Below, piece after piece: positions 39,394-48,535 of a stretch of 56,405 bases of DNA (position 1 is the first letter of the stretch; every line of letters starts with the position of its first letter). This stretch comes from Thermoplasmata archaeon (GTDB taxonomy: Archaea; Thermoplasmatota; Thermoplasmata; Lutacidiplasmatales; UBA184). Below the pieces are notes generated by a model, which was given only the letters and a program-made list of their open reading frames with translations, was not told the DNA's origin and ran no database searches. A program made the translations under genes and the position numbers. Where the stretch lies: contig JAKAYT010000006.1 of the NCBI GenBank assembly GCA_021826685.1, positions 1-56,405 on the forward strand. The letters are read 5' to 3'.

Positions 39394-39502
39394 GGGGCTG
39401 TGGGGTAGCTACGGGCCCGAGGCATCTCCCTCGGTCCGCTCTACTGGTCCATCCTTCGAGCTTTGGGAGCTCGGGACCCCGATTCAAATTCGGGCAGCCC
39501 CA
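39394..39502 (+). tRNA. tRNA-Pro(TGG) with a ~34-nt intron in the D-loop
   Basis: Acceptor GGGGCTG/CAGCCCC plus A73; anticodon arm CGAGC-TTTGGGA-GCTCG; T-arm CCCGA-TTCAAAT-TCGGG; D-loop AGCT|...|TGGTCCA interrupted at about 39411-39444, intron containing CCGAGG/CCTCGG hairpin. Confidence 0.92.
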
Positions 39503-39540
39503 TCGCGCCCCGGTCCGTTCCAGCGAGGTTTCTCCGCCCC

Positions 39541-40392
39541 ATGGATGAACCGCCGGACGCACCGAACGCCGCGGCGGAGGACGCGGCCACCGCGATCCCG
39601 ACCCTGGGCCTACACTCCGCTACCCTGCCGTGCGACGTCTGTGGAAGAGCGACGCCGCACCGGATCCTGCATCTCCGTCGGGGACCCCAGACCGCGCACG
39701 GCGCTCCGAGCGGCGTCCACGGCGTGGCCCGGTGCCGAGTCTGCCACTCCGTTCGGCCGTTCTCGATCGGAAATCCCGAGGCCGCCGTGGTCGTCCCGGT
39801 GGTCGTCTCCGACGGCCCGCGCTCGCGTAGGGTCACGACGGAACTCCCCGCGCATCGCCGCCTCCAGGTCGGATCGGGCGTGCCGGACTCCGAGGTTCCG
39901 TGGATCGTGCGAGGGATCGACCGCCACGACGGGCGCCGGGTGTCCGAAGCTCGATCCGAGGAGATCGCGACGCTATGGGTCGAGCGGGACCGCGGACCGA
40001 CGGTGCCCTTGTCGATCATCGAGGGGCGACGCACCCGCTCCCTCAAGCTCGCCACACGGCCGGAAGCCGCGTTCACGGTCGGCGACGTGCTGAGGGTCGA
40101 CGAGGTCGAAGTCCGGGTCGTCCGGATCCGGGCCCGTGGCGTGAACTGGCAACGTCCCGGGGATCGGTTCGCGGCGCCGGAGATCCAGCGGCTCTACGCG
40201 CGACGGAACGTGAGGCCGCCGGCAGGCAAGAGGCCCTGGAGCCGCGATCGCGATACCCCGGTCTCTCGCGATAGCTCGACCTCCCGTTCGGCCCGTTCCC
40301 GCTCATCGCCCGGCGTAAGCAGGAATCGGGCCGTGCCGAGGAGGCGGACCGCGCTCTCGGGAGCGACTGTCCACCGTTCCTGCCCCTCGTAG
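39541..40392 (+). CDS. HVO_0476-like zinc finger protein (C-terminal end uncertain)
   Basis: LPCDVCGRATPHRILHLRRG...GVARCRVCHSVRPF; VGDVLRVDEVEVRVVRIRARG; last about 199 bp antisense to rqcH. Confidence 0.72.
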   Translation: MDEPPDAPNAAAEDAATAIPTLGLHSATLPCDVCGRATPHRILHLRRGPQTAHGAPSGVHGVARCRVCHSVRPFSIGNPEAAVVVPVVVSDGPRSRRVTTELPAHRRLQVGSGVPDSEVPWIVRGIDRHDGRRVSEARSEEIATLWVERDRGPTVPLSIIEGRRTRSLKLATRPEAAFTVGDVLRVDEVEVRVVRIRARGVNWQRPGDRFAAPEIQRLYARRNVRPPAGKRPWSRDRDTPVSRDSSTSRSARSRSSPGVSRNRAVPRRRTALSGATVHRSCPS

Positions 40393-42080
40393 CGGAGGGT
40401 GCCGAGCGCGAGCTCGAGGGGGAGGTCCTTCAGGTAGTGCTTGGTCCCGGTGACCACCCACGATCCTCGCGCGACGAACTCTCCCGTGGCCGGGGTCTTC
40501 GAGACCTGGTCCGCCGTCACCCAGAACGCGGTCGCGGACGCGAGACCCGCTCTCCAGGCCTTGGAGAAGGCGACCGCCCAGCGGCCCGCCTCGTCGATCG
40601 TCCTCTCCGGGATGGGTCCCCGGCCCGGGCCGGGCGACTTGACGACCACGCTCGGGGCGCCGTGAAGGTCGGCGTGGAGGTAGATGTCGCCGTCGCGCAG
40701 ATGCCGTCGGACGACGCGATCGTTCGATCCCGCATCGCGCCCCGCCACGACGATCAGGCGGTCGGAGGAGACGAACCAACGGAATCGCTCGAACCAGAAC
40801 TCGGGTCCGTGGGTCTCCTCCCCCACGGAGGTGCGAGCACGACGAGGCGGAGCGACGGGATGGGCGAGCCGTGCCTCGGAGGCCGCAAGCGCGGCACGCG
40901 CCCCGGCGAGCTTGGCCTGAGCCCTCTTCGCCTCGTCGAACAAAGCTTGCGCGGAAGCCCGGGGAGGCTGGTCCACGAGAACCGAGACGATCTGACCGTC
41001 GAGGGAGATCGGGGCACTAGCGGGTGGGTCGGGCCTCGAGCGTATATCGGCGAGCTGGCGCTCCACCTCCTCGAAGTGCGTGAGGATCGCCTGACCCTGG
41101 GCTACGAGCCGGCGGGCGGATTCCTCGAGCGACCGCACCGCCTCGATCTGGCGTTCGCGCTGACGTTCGAGGTTCCCTCGCTCGATCTCCTCCGGACTCT
41201 TCGGGGGAGCCGGTCCGGCGGGAACGAGGGCGGGGAAATAGCGAAGGGCCGCATCGCTGAACCGCGGTAGCTCGGTCTCCCGGACGCTCGGATCGTCGGC
41301 CCAGCGTCGGGACGGGTAGGGGGTCGCGTCGACGACCTCCCGATCCCGCTCGTAGACGTAGCCGCGCGGAGGGTCCGCAATCTCGGATCGGAGCTGGGAG
41401 ATCGTGCTACGGAGCATACCCGCGATCTCGACCGGAGAGGAAGCCGTCGTCACGTGGGCTCGTGCGAGGATCTCCTCGGCGGCGGGCCCTCCGAGGGCCA
41501 GGCGAGCCGCGAGTGTGCTGGGGAGGTCGCTATGGGAGCGCCGGAGCTCCTCCGCGAGCTGCTCTGTTTCCATGGACCACGGGTCGGTGCGCTCGGGCGG
41601 CCGTTGGTATTCCGCACCGATCCGCACCACTCGATGCGCCCAGGCGCGTGGTTTGGCGACGGCGACGATCGTCCCCCCTTCGGCGACTACGAGGTTTCCG
41701 GATCCGAAGAACTCGAGGCCCAGGACGAGCTGCGACGCACCGCCGCGGAGGAGCTCGAGCTCGAGGTAGCGCTCGCTCTTCGGATCTCGCGCTCCGGTGA
41801 CGATGGCACCCGAGAGAAGCCGGCGGAGGTCCTTGGCCATCGGGGTGAGGTCTTCCCCATGTTCCCCGATCTCTCGGGCCAGAGCGGCATATCGACCCGG
41901 GAATAGACGAAGCTCCCATCGGCCCTCGTTCGGGACTCTGAAGACAAGGCTCCAGCCTCTGCCCGGAAGGTCGAACACCTTGTCGACCCTCGCTTTCGTC
42001 AGGGCCCGGATCTCCCGGACCAACGCGAGCGTGTCCAGGGCCGTGAAACGATCCTTGAGCGTGGGGCCGTCCATGGTCAT
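40194..42080 (-). CDS. rqcH: NFACT family ribosome quality control protein RqcH
   Basis: DRFTALDTLALVREIRAL NFACT-N start; FWFERFRWFVSSDRLIVVAGRDAGSNDRVVRRHLRDGDIYLHADLHGAPSVVVKSPG NFACT-R. Confidence 0.93.
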   Translation of the reverse strand: MTMDGPTLKDRFTALDTLALVREIRALTKARVDKVFDLPGRGWSLVFRVPNEGRWELRLFPGRYAALAREIGEHGEDLTPMAKDLRRLLSGAIVTGARDPKSERYLELELLRGGASQLVLGLEFFGSGNLVVAEGGTIVAVAKPRAWAHRVVRIGAEYQRPPERTDPWSMETEQLAEELRRSHSDLPSTLAARLALGGPAAEEILARAHVTTASSPVEIAGMLRSTISQLRSEIADPPRGYVYERDREVVDATPYPSRRWADDPSVRETELPRFSDAALRYFPALVPAGPAPPKSPEEIERGNLERQRERQIEAVRSLEESARRLVAQGQAILTHFEEVERQLADIRSRPDPPASAPISLDGQIVSVLVDQPPRASAQALFDEAKRAQAKLAGARAALAASEARLAHPVAPPRRARTSVGEETHGPEFWFERFRWFVSSDRLIVVAGRDAGSNDRVVRRHLRDGDIYLHADLHGAPSVVVKSPGPGRGPIPERTIDEAGRWAVAFSKAWRAGLASATAFWVTADQVSKTPATGEFVARGSWVVTGTKHYLKDLPLELALGTLRYEGQERWTVAPESAVRLLGTARFLLTPGDERERAEREVELSRETGVSRSRLQGLLPAGGLTFRRA

Positions 42081-42141
42081 CCCCTACCGGCGAGCGACGG
42101 ACCGCCCCCATTAAGCGTTCTTCGACCTGCTCGGGGCGCGC

Positions 42142-43287
42142 ATGTCCCTTCCACTCCAACCGCTCGCCGCCTTGCGGCGGGAGGTACGCACGTACGCGGA
42201 GCGGGCGATCGCCCCGCTGACCGACGAAATCGACCGGTCCGACCGCCTCCCTCCCGAGGTCTTCCGCGGGCTGGCGCAGGAGGGTCTTACGGGGCTCGGT
42301 ATCCCAGCGGAGTGGGGCGGGATCGGGGGAGGGACCCGCGAGCTGAGCGTCGTGCTCGAGGAACTCTCACGAGTCAGCGCGACGGTAGGGACTGACCTCT
42401 CGGTGCATCTCTCGGTGTGCGCGGCTCCGATCCTGAAGTGGGGCACGGATACGCAGCGAACGCGATGGTTGCGACCGCTCGCGCGAGGAGAGTCGCTCGG
42501 CGCTTTCGCGCTGACCGAACCCGGAGTAGGCTCGGACGCCGCGCACCTTTCGACGCGGTATGAGCGAATCGGCGCCGGGGTGCGGATCACCGGCTCGAAG
42601 ATGTTCATCACGAACGGGAGCAGCGCCGGGATCGTGCTCGCCTTCGCGACGTTCGATCCCGCCCGTGGCTCCCACGGGATTAGCGCGTTCCTGATCCCTC
42701 GCGGGACCCCGGGGTTCTCGGTCGCGCAGCGCCTCGACAAACTCGGGCTGCGCGGCAGCGAGACGAACGAGCTGATCTTCGATGGCGTGGAACTTCCCGC
42801 CGACGCCCAGCTGGGGCGAGAGGGAGAGGGGCTCTCGATCGCGCTCGGGGCCCTCATGGGCGGGCGGATCGGCATCGCGTCGTGCGCCCTCGGGGTCGCC
42901 CAGGCCGGGTTCGACCAGCTTCGTGCCGCGGTCGCGCAGAGTCCCGACGACGAGCGTCGGGCGCGCCTCGCGCGCGCATGGGCCGACCTTTCCTCAGCGC
43001 GTGCCCTGATCGAGAAGGCCGCCGAAGCCAAGGACGCGGGGCAGCCGTACGAACTCGCCGCGTCGACGGCCAAGCTGGTGGCGGCGCGTGTCGCCGCGTC
43101 GATTGCCCACGATGCGGTCGAGGTCATCGGGGGGCCGGCGACGCTACGAGGGCATCCGGCCGAGCGGATCCTGCGCGACGCCCGGGTCTTTCCGATCGTC
43201 GAGGGGACCACCGAGATCCAGGAACGGATCGTCGGCAAGATGCTGAGCGAGAGCGGGACCGGTAGGATCCCTTCCGACCATGCCTAG
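42142..43287 (+). CDS. acyl-CoA dehydrogenase
   Basis: GLGIPAEWGGIGG; GAFALTEPGVGSDAAHLSTRYERIGAGVRITGSKMFITNGSSAG; EGTTEIQERIVGKML. Confidence 0.95.
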   Translation: MSLPLQPLAALRREVRTYAERAIAPLTDEIDRSDRLPPEVFRGLAQEGLTGLGIPAEWGGIGGGTRELSVVLEELSRVSATVGTDLSVHLSVCAAPILKWGTDTQRTRWLRPLARGESLGAFALTEPGVGSDAAHLSTRYERIGAGVRITGSKMFITNGSSAGIVLAFATFDPARGSHGISAFLIPRGTPGFSVAQRLDKLGLRGSETNELIFDGVELPADAQLGREGEGLSIALGALMGGRIGIASCALGVAQAGFDQLRAAVAQSPDDERRARLARAWADLSSARALIEKAAEAKDAGQPYELAASTAKLVAARVAASIAHDAVEVIGGPATLRGHPAERILRDARVFPIVEGTTEIQERIVGKMLSESGTGRIPSDHA

Positions 43288-45604
43288 GCCTCGCGGGGGA
43301 CGCCGCACGGGACCCTCGCCTCCCGCTCCCCACTCCCCGCTCGTCCCGGTCGCGCCCGCACTGGGGGGGACGCCCGTCGACTCCACGGCGATCGATCCCG
43401 AGTGCCGCGCCATCCTCAGCAAGGAGGGGATCCGTTCCCTCTATCCTCCCCAGGCGGCCGCGCTTGGCCCCGCTCTCGCAGGGCGCAACCTCTTGCTCGC
43501 CTGCCCGACCGCGAGCGGGAAGTCGCTCGTCGCGTACCTCGCCCTCGTCCGCGCCTTCCGCGAAGGCCGACGCGGGCTCTACATGGTGCCGCTGCGGGCG
43601 CTCGCCCGGGAGAAGGCCGAGGAGCTGCGCGCTTTCGAACCCCTCGGTATGCGCGTCGGCATCTCGATCGGCGACTTCGATCTGCGGCCGGACCAGCTCG
43701 ACCAGGTCGACGTGCTCGTCGCGACCAGCGAAAAGGCGGACGCGCTCCTGCGGCGCGGGAGTCCCTGGCTGGACGGCGTCGGGGTCGTCATCGCGGACGA
43801 GGTGCATCTCTTGCGAGACCCCGATCGGGGTCCGACGCTTGAGATCACCCTGACCCGGCTCCGCCGGTCCTATCCGGCGCTTCAGGTCGTGGCCCTAAGT
43901 GCCACGGTCGGGAACGCTGAAGAGGTCGCGCGGTGGTTGTCGGCCGAGCCAATCGTCAGCGACTTCCGCCCCGTCCCGCTCAAACACGGCGTCTATCACG
44001 ATGGGCGGATCGTATTCACCGACCTCTCGACGCGAGATGTCCCGGGACCGGGAGAGGCCGTCCCTCGGCTCGTGCGCAACGTGATCGAGGAAGGAGGTCA
44101 GGCGTTGGTGTTCGTGAACACGCGCCGCGCGAGCGAGCAAGCCGCCCAAGGACTGGTGCCCACCGTCCGCTCCCTCCTCTCCCCGGAGGATCGCGTTTCC
44201 GCGCGAGAGACCGTCGAGACGCTGCTCTCCGTCGCCGAAGAAGAGACCGAGGGGGTCCGTCGCCTCTCCGAGCTGATCCCCCACGGCGTCGCCTACCACA
44301 ACGCGTCGCTCACCAATGCCGAGCGCGAGGTGGTGGAGCACGCGTTCCGCGATCGGATCCTGAAAGTGCTGGTCGCGACGCCGACCCTCGCCGCCGGGAT
44401 CAACCTCCCCGCGCGCCGCGTGATCGTTCGCGACACCTATCGCTACGACGACCGGATCGGAATGCAGGCCCCGATCCCCGCGATGGAGATTCAGCAGATG
44501 TGCGGCCGGGCCGGTCGACCGCGCTTCGACGCGAGCGGGGAAGCGGTGCTGGTGGCCCGTGACGCCGAGCAAGAGGAGCGCTACCTCGACACCTATCTCT
44601 CGAGCCCGCCCGAGGATATCGAGAGCCGACTCGCCGCCGAGCCCGCGCTGCGCATGCACTTGCTCGCGCTGGTGGCGAGCGGGGCGGTCGCGAGCGAATC
44701 CGACCTCGAGACGTTCTTCCGGGGGACCCTCTACGGACACACCCTGCCGTGGACGGACCTCGTCGATCACATCGATCGCGTGCGTCGGTTCCTCGAGCAG
44801 AACGAGTTCCTCGATGCCGGTCCGATCCTGCGAGCCACGCCGTTCGGCCAGCTCACGAGCGAGCTCTACCTCGACCCCTTGAGCGCCCTGATTCTGCGGA
44901 CGATGCTCGACCGCGCCCCGTTGGGCGTCGGCCCGTTCGCGCTGCTGGCGGGCATCTCGGCGGCTCCGGACCTCCCTCCGCTCTTCCTCAAGCGGGACGA
45001 GGAGGCCGTACTGCTCGAGCGTTTCACCAACGAAGCCGAGGAACTCCTCGTCAAACCGGAGGAGCCTCCCCTCGCGCTCCCGCTCGAGACCTACCTAGCG
45101 ACGCTGAAGACCGCGAGCGTTCTTGAGGCGTGGGTCTCGGAAATCCCGATCGCCGAGATCACGGCGAAGTTCGGGATCGGAGCCGGCGACCTCCACGCGA
45201 AGGCGGACGACGCCGAGTGGCTCCTCTTCGGCCTGGGTCGCTTCGCCGTGCGCTTCCAGCGTCGCCTCGCGCGGCCGGTGGACGACCTCGCGCTCCGGGT
45301 GCGTTACGGAGTCCGCGAAGAGCTCCTCGACCTCGTGCGACTTCGAGGGGTCGGCCGCGCTCGCGCCCGGGCTCTCTATCGGGCCGGATACGCCGATCGA
45401 GAGGCGTTGCGCGCCGCTCCGGTGGACCGCATCGAGCAGGTCCTCCGCTCGCGTCGACTCGCCGAGTCGATCCTCGCCCAAGTCCGTGGCAAGGGAGGGC
45501 CGACCGGCGGGCCGATCACCCCGGTCGAGGGAGCGGCCACGCCGGCCGCGCCGCACCGGCGGGGGACCCGTACGCTCGAGGAATATCGATCGGCCGGGGA
45601 CTGA
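43280..45604 (+). CDS. Hel308-type SF2 DNA helicase
   Basis: NLLLACPTASGKSLVAYLAL, VVIADEVHLLRDPDRGPTLEI, LSATVGNAEEVARWL, VATPTLAAGINLPARRVIVRDTYRY, QMCGRAGRPRFD, C-terminal HhH GVGRARARALYRAGY. Confidence 0.93.
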   Translation: MPRPRGGRRTGPSPPAPHSPLVPVAPALGGTPVDSTAIDPECRAILSKEGIRSLYPPQAAALGPALAGRNLLLACPTASGKSLVAYLALVRAFREGRRGLYMVPLRALAREKAEELRAFEPLGMRVGISIGDFDLRPDQLDQVDVLVATSEKADALLRRGSPWLDGVGVVIADEVHLLRDPDRGPTLEITLTRLRRSYPALQVVALSATVGNAEEVARWLSAEPIVSDFRPVPLKHGVYHDGRIVFTDLSTRDVPGPGEAVPRLVRNVIEEGGQALVFVNTRRASEQAAQGLVPTVRSLLSPEDRVSARETVETLLSVAEEETEGVRRLSELIPHGVAYHNASLTNAEREVVEHAFRDRILKVLVATPTLAAGINLPARRVIVRDTYRYDDRIGMQAPIPAMEIQQMCGRAGRPRFDASGEAVLVARDAEQEERYLDTYLSSPPEDIESRLAAEPALRMHLLALVASGAVASESDLETFFRGTLYGHTLPWTDLVDHIDRVRRFLEQNEFLDAGPILRATPFGQLTSELYLDPLSALILRTMLDRAPLGVGPFALLAGISAAPDLPPLFLKRDEEAVLLERFTNEAEELLVKPEEPPLALPLETYLATLKTASVLEAWVSEIPIAEITAKFGIGAGDLHAKADDAEWLLFGLGRFAVRFQRRLARPVDDLALRVRYGVREELLDLVRLRGVGRARARALYRAGYADREALRAAPVDRIEQVLRSRRLAESILAQVRGKGGPTGGPITPVEGAATPAAPHRRGTRTLEEYRSAGD

Positions 45605-46661
45605 CCCCCTCGGGCGACAGCAGCCGCACGAGGGAGCGGGTGCCCCCGATGCCCCCGAGTCGGACGGTCCGCTGCACGTACCCGGTTTGCTCCAAGCGCA
45701 GAATCCGTCGCCACAGTGTCGTGGAGGCAAGCGGTCGTCGACCCTGCGCCGCCGCGAGCTCGCGCTCGCGTTCGCGCACTCTAGCGAGGTCCGCCGGATC
45801 GGTTCGGGCCAGTTGGCGAAGCGCCTCGAGCAAGGAGCGTTCGACCGGCCCCTCCCAGGAACCAGGGCCCGGTCGATACACCGAGTCCGGTTGGAGCGCC
45901 GTCGCGCCGAGGAGCTCGCGGCGGAGGAGGTCGAGCGCGCGCGAGGCGCCTCGCCCGTCCCGACGAGCGCGCTCGACGATCGACGCGACGAGCCCCACGG
46001 GGCCCTCTCGCCCCAGCGCCCGGGAGAACCGATCGGCGACGATCGACCGCAGTTCTCCCTCGGCGAGAGGCGACAGCTCCCGGAGCGCGGCGGCGGGAGC
46101 CCACGCTCGACGGGCGCGCCGCACGGTGTCCGCCCGGCCGGCCACGACGACGGTGACCGGTGGAAGGCCCGCGACCCCCTCGGGAAGGTAGCGATCCGGC
46201 GTGCGGAAGGGTGCGACCAGCGGTTCGAGCGGAGGGCTCCCGCTGTCTAGATCATCCACCAGAACGACGATCGGACGCGCCTCCCGACGGATCCGGCGAA
46301 GGAACCCTGTCATGATCTCGGCCGTCGCGAATCCCCGGCCGACGAATCCCGGGTCGAGCTGTCGGAGGAGAGTGGTCGCGACTGCGGCCGCGCCTCGGCT
46401 CCCGCGCATCCGGGCCGCCAGCACGCGCGGCGACGGGCGATGCTCGTAGGGCGCGTCGGCGGCAAAACGCCGGATGGCCTGTCGGGCGACCGTGGACGTA
46501 CCGCTACCCTCGGTGCCGGCGACCCATAGATGGGGGGCGAGGGAAGGCGGCCCGTTCGCGTGCAACTGTTCGGCCAGCTCGGTGACTTCGCGAGCCCGGT
46601 GCATCGGATTCGGCGGGAGCCAATCGGCCGCGAGGACCTCCGGGTGAGGGACGGCGAACAT
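45516..46661 (-). CDS. Orc1/Cdc6-like AAA ATPase with degenerate Walker A
   Basis: LPPNPMHRAREVTELAEQL; LWVAGTEGSGTSTVARQAI (no P-loop Lys); PIVVLVDDLD; LSPLAEGELRSIVADRFSRAL; C-terminal wHTH. Confidence 0.75.
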   Translation of the reverse strand: MFAVPHPEVLAADWLPPNPMHRAREVTELAEQLHANGPPSLAPHLWVAGTEGSGTSTVARQAIRRFAADAPYEHRPSPRVLAARMRGSRGAAAVATTLLRQLDPGFVGRGFATAEIMTGFLRRIRREARPIVVLVDDLDSGSPPLEPLVAPFRTPDRYLPEGVAGLPPVTVVVAGRADTVRRARRAWAPAAALRELSPLAEGELRSIVADRFSRALGREGPVGLVASIVERARRDGRGASRALDLLRRELLGATALQPDSVYRPGPGSWEGPVERSLLEALRQLARTDPADLARVRERERELAAAQGRRPLASTTLWRRILRLEQTGYVQRTVRLGGIGGTRSLVRLLSPEGVSPRPIDIPRAYGSPAGAARPAWPLPRPG

Positions 46662-46804
46662 TGGAGGCACGAGGCCTGTTAGGTATATGAAATCACATAG
46701 CGGCGTGATAGTTGACTTTCCGAGGGCCGAACGATCGTCGCCCGGCGCCCCGGCGCGCGGCGAGGTTAAGTCTCGTGCACGTTGGCTTCGGTGGAGTTCG
46801 CACC

Positions 46805-47914
46805 ATGTCACGCCGTGTTACGCTCATTCCGGGGGACGGGATCGGGCCCGAAGTCACTCGGGCCGCCATCGACGTCGTCGCTGCCACGGGGGTCGCCATC
46901 GACTGGGAGGTCGCCGAAGCCGGAGAGAAGACTTTGGCGACGTTCGGTACACCCCTCCCGGACTCGGTCCTCGAGTCGATTCGCAGGAACCGCATCGCGC
47001 TCAAGGGCCCGATCACCACCCCCATCGGCAGCGGGTTCCGAAGCGTCAACGTCGCCCTGCGCCAGCAGCTCGACCTCTATGCGTCGGTGCGGCCGGCGCG
47101 CGCGATCGCCGGAGAAGGGACGCGGTTCCCCGAGACCGACCTGATCGTCGTGCGGGAGGCGACCGAGGGCCTGTACTCGGGGGTCGAGCACTGGGTCGAC
47201 CGCGACCACACCGCCGCCGAGACGGTGAACATCATCACTCGCAAGGCGTCCGAGCGGATCATCCGGTTCGCGTTCGAGCTCGCCCGACGCGAGCACCGCC
47301 ACAAGGTCACGGCGGTCCACAAGGCGAACATCATGAAGACGACGGGCGCGCTTTTCCAACAGGTTTTCCGGGAGATCGCCCCCCACTATGCCGACATCGC
47401 TTCCGAGGAGCGTCTGATCGACAACATGTGCATGCAACTCGTCAAAAAGCCGGAGGAGTACGATGTCATCGTCACGACGAACCTCATGGGCGACATCCTG
47501 TCGGACCTGTGCGCGGGGCTCGCCGGAGGGCTGGGCGTCGCTCCCGGGGCGATCTACGGCGACGGCGTCGCGGTCTTCGAGCCGGTCCACGGTTCCGCGC
47601 CCAAGTACGCGGGTCAGGACAAGGCCGATCCCGTGGCCGAGATTCTTTCGGCCGAGCTCCTGCTGAGGCACATCGGCGAGCGAGAGGCCGCCGACCGGAT
47701 CTGGCGGGCGGTCTGGGAGACGATCGAGGAGAAGAAGGTCGTCACCTACGATCTCGCGCTGCCCGGTTACACCGCGCGGCCGGTGCCCCCCTCGACCTGC
47801 TCGGCCATGGCGAAGGAGATCGCTCGCAAGGTACCGCTGGTCGATCTTTCGAAGCCTATGCCGCGAGTGACGACCAGCGCCAAGAGCGCGGTCGATCCCC
47901 ATCTCGAGGCGTAG
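46805..47914 (+). CDS. isocitrate/isopropylmalate dehydrogenase family protein
   Basis: [89 protein letters not shown]; substrate not assigned. Confidence 0.94.
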   Translation: MSRRVTLIPGDGIGPEVTRAAIDVVAATGVAIDWEVAEAGEKTLATFGTPLPDSVLESIRRNRIALKGPITTPIGSGFRSVNVALRQQLDLYASVRPARAIAGEGTRFPETDLIVVREATEGLYSGVEHWVDRDHTAAETVNIITRKASERIIRFAFELARREHRHKVTAVHKANIMKTTGALFQQVFREIAPHYADIASEERLIDNMCMQLVKKPEEYDVIVTTNLMGDILSDLCAGLAGGLGVAPGAIYGDGVAVFEPVHGSAPKYAGQDKADPVAEILSAELLLRHIGEREAADRIWRAVWETIEEKKVVTYDLALPGYTARPVPPSTCSAMAKEIARKVPLVDLSKPMPRVTTSAKSAVDPHLEA

Positions 47915-47920
47915 GTAGGT

Positions 47921-48319
47921 TCACTCGAGTAGATCTTCGAGCTCGCCCGCGACCAGGCTGAGCAGTTGGTCGAGGGCTCGGTTCTTGAACTCGGTGATCT
48001 GGCCGGAGTTCGTTTCGATCCGGGCGAAGAACTCGTCTCCGTCACGGAGGAAGGCGAGCGAGAGCAGGTGACTGCGTCCGCTGGGGCCCCGGGTCGGCAG
48101 CGGCGCCACTGAGGGCTCGGGAGCCGGCGCGACGGGGCGGGACGGCTCGCGCCGCACGCTCTTCGGCGCCGGGCGAGGTGACGCGACCTTGGGCTTTGGC
48201 CCGGCCTTCTTCTTCGGGACCGGACGGGTCGGTCGGGGTCGGGGCTTCGATCGTCTCCGGGCCGCCGAACGGGCGGCGGGTCGGGACGCGCCAGATTTCT
48301 TCCGAGAAGGGCTCGGCAT
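47921..48319 (-). CDS. hypothetical protein with Lys/Arg/Pro/Ala-rich basic N-terminal tail
   Basis: MPSPSRKKSGASRPAARSAARRRSKPRPRPTRPVPKKKAGPKPKV then acidic C-terminal domain. Confidence 0.6.
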   Translation of the reverse strand: MPSPSRKKSGASRPAARSAARRRSKPRPRPTRPVPKKKAGPKPKVASPRPAPKSVRREPSRPVAPAPEPSVAPLPTRGPSGRSHLLSLAFLRDGDEFFARIETNSGQITEFKNRALDQLLSLVAGELEDLLE

Positions 48320-48535
48320 CCGATATCCCCGGATTCGACCGCACAAGGCTCCCCTATTTCAGCATGCCGATTTTCGCACGTGCACTGCCGCATCTACCGA
48401 TCGGGAGGGCCGCGGGCGCTGCGCCCCTCGGGGGAACGCGCGACGAACGTCAATGCTATTGGTAGGGGTCCTTCTTCTCCGCCGTACGGGTTCCGCCCTG
48501 GCGACGGGGCCCGGCACGGGAGACGGACGCTTCGC

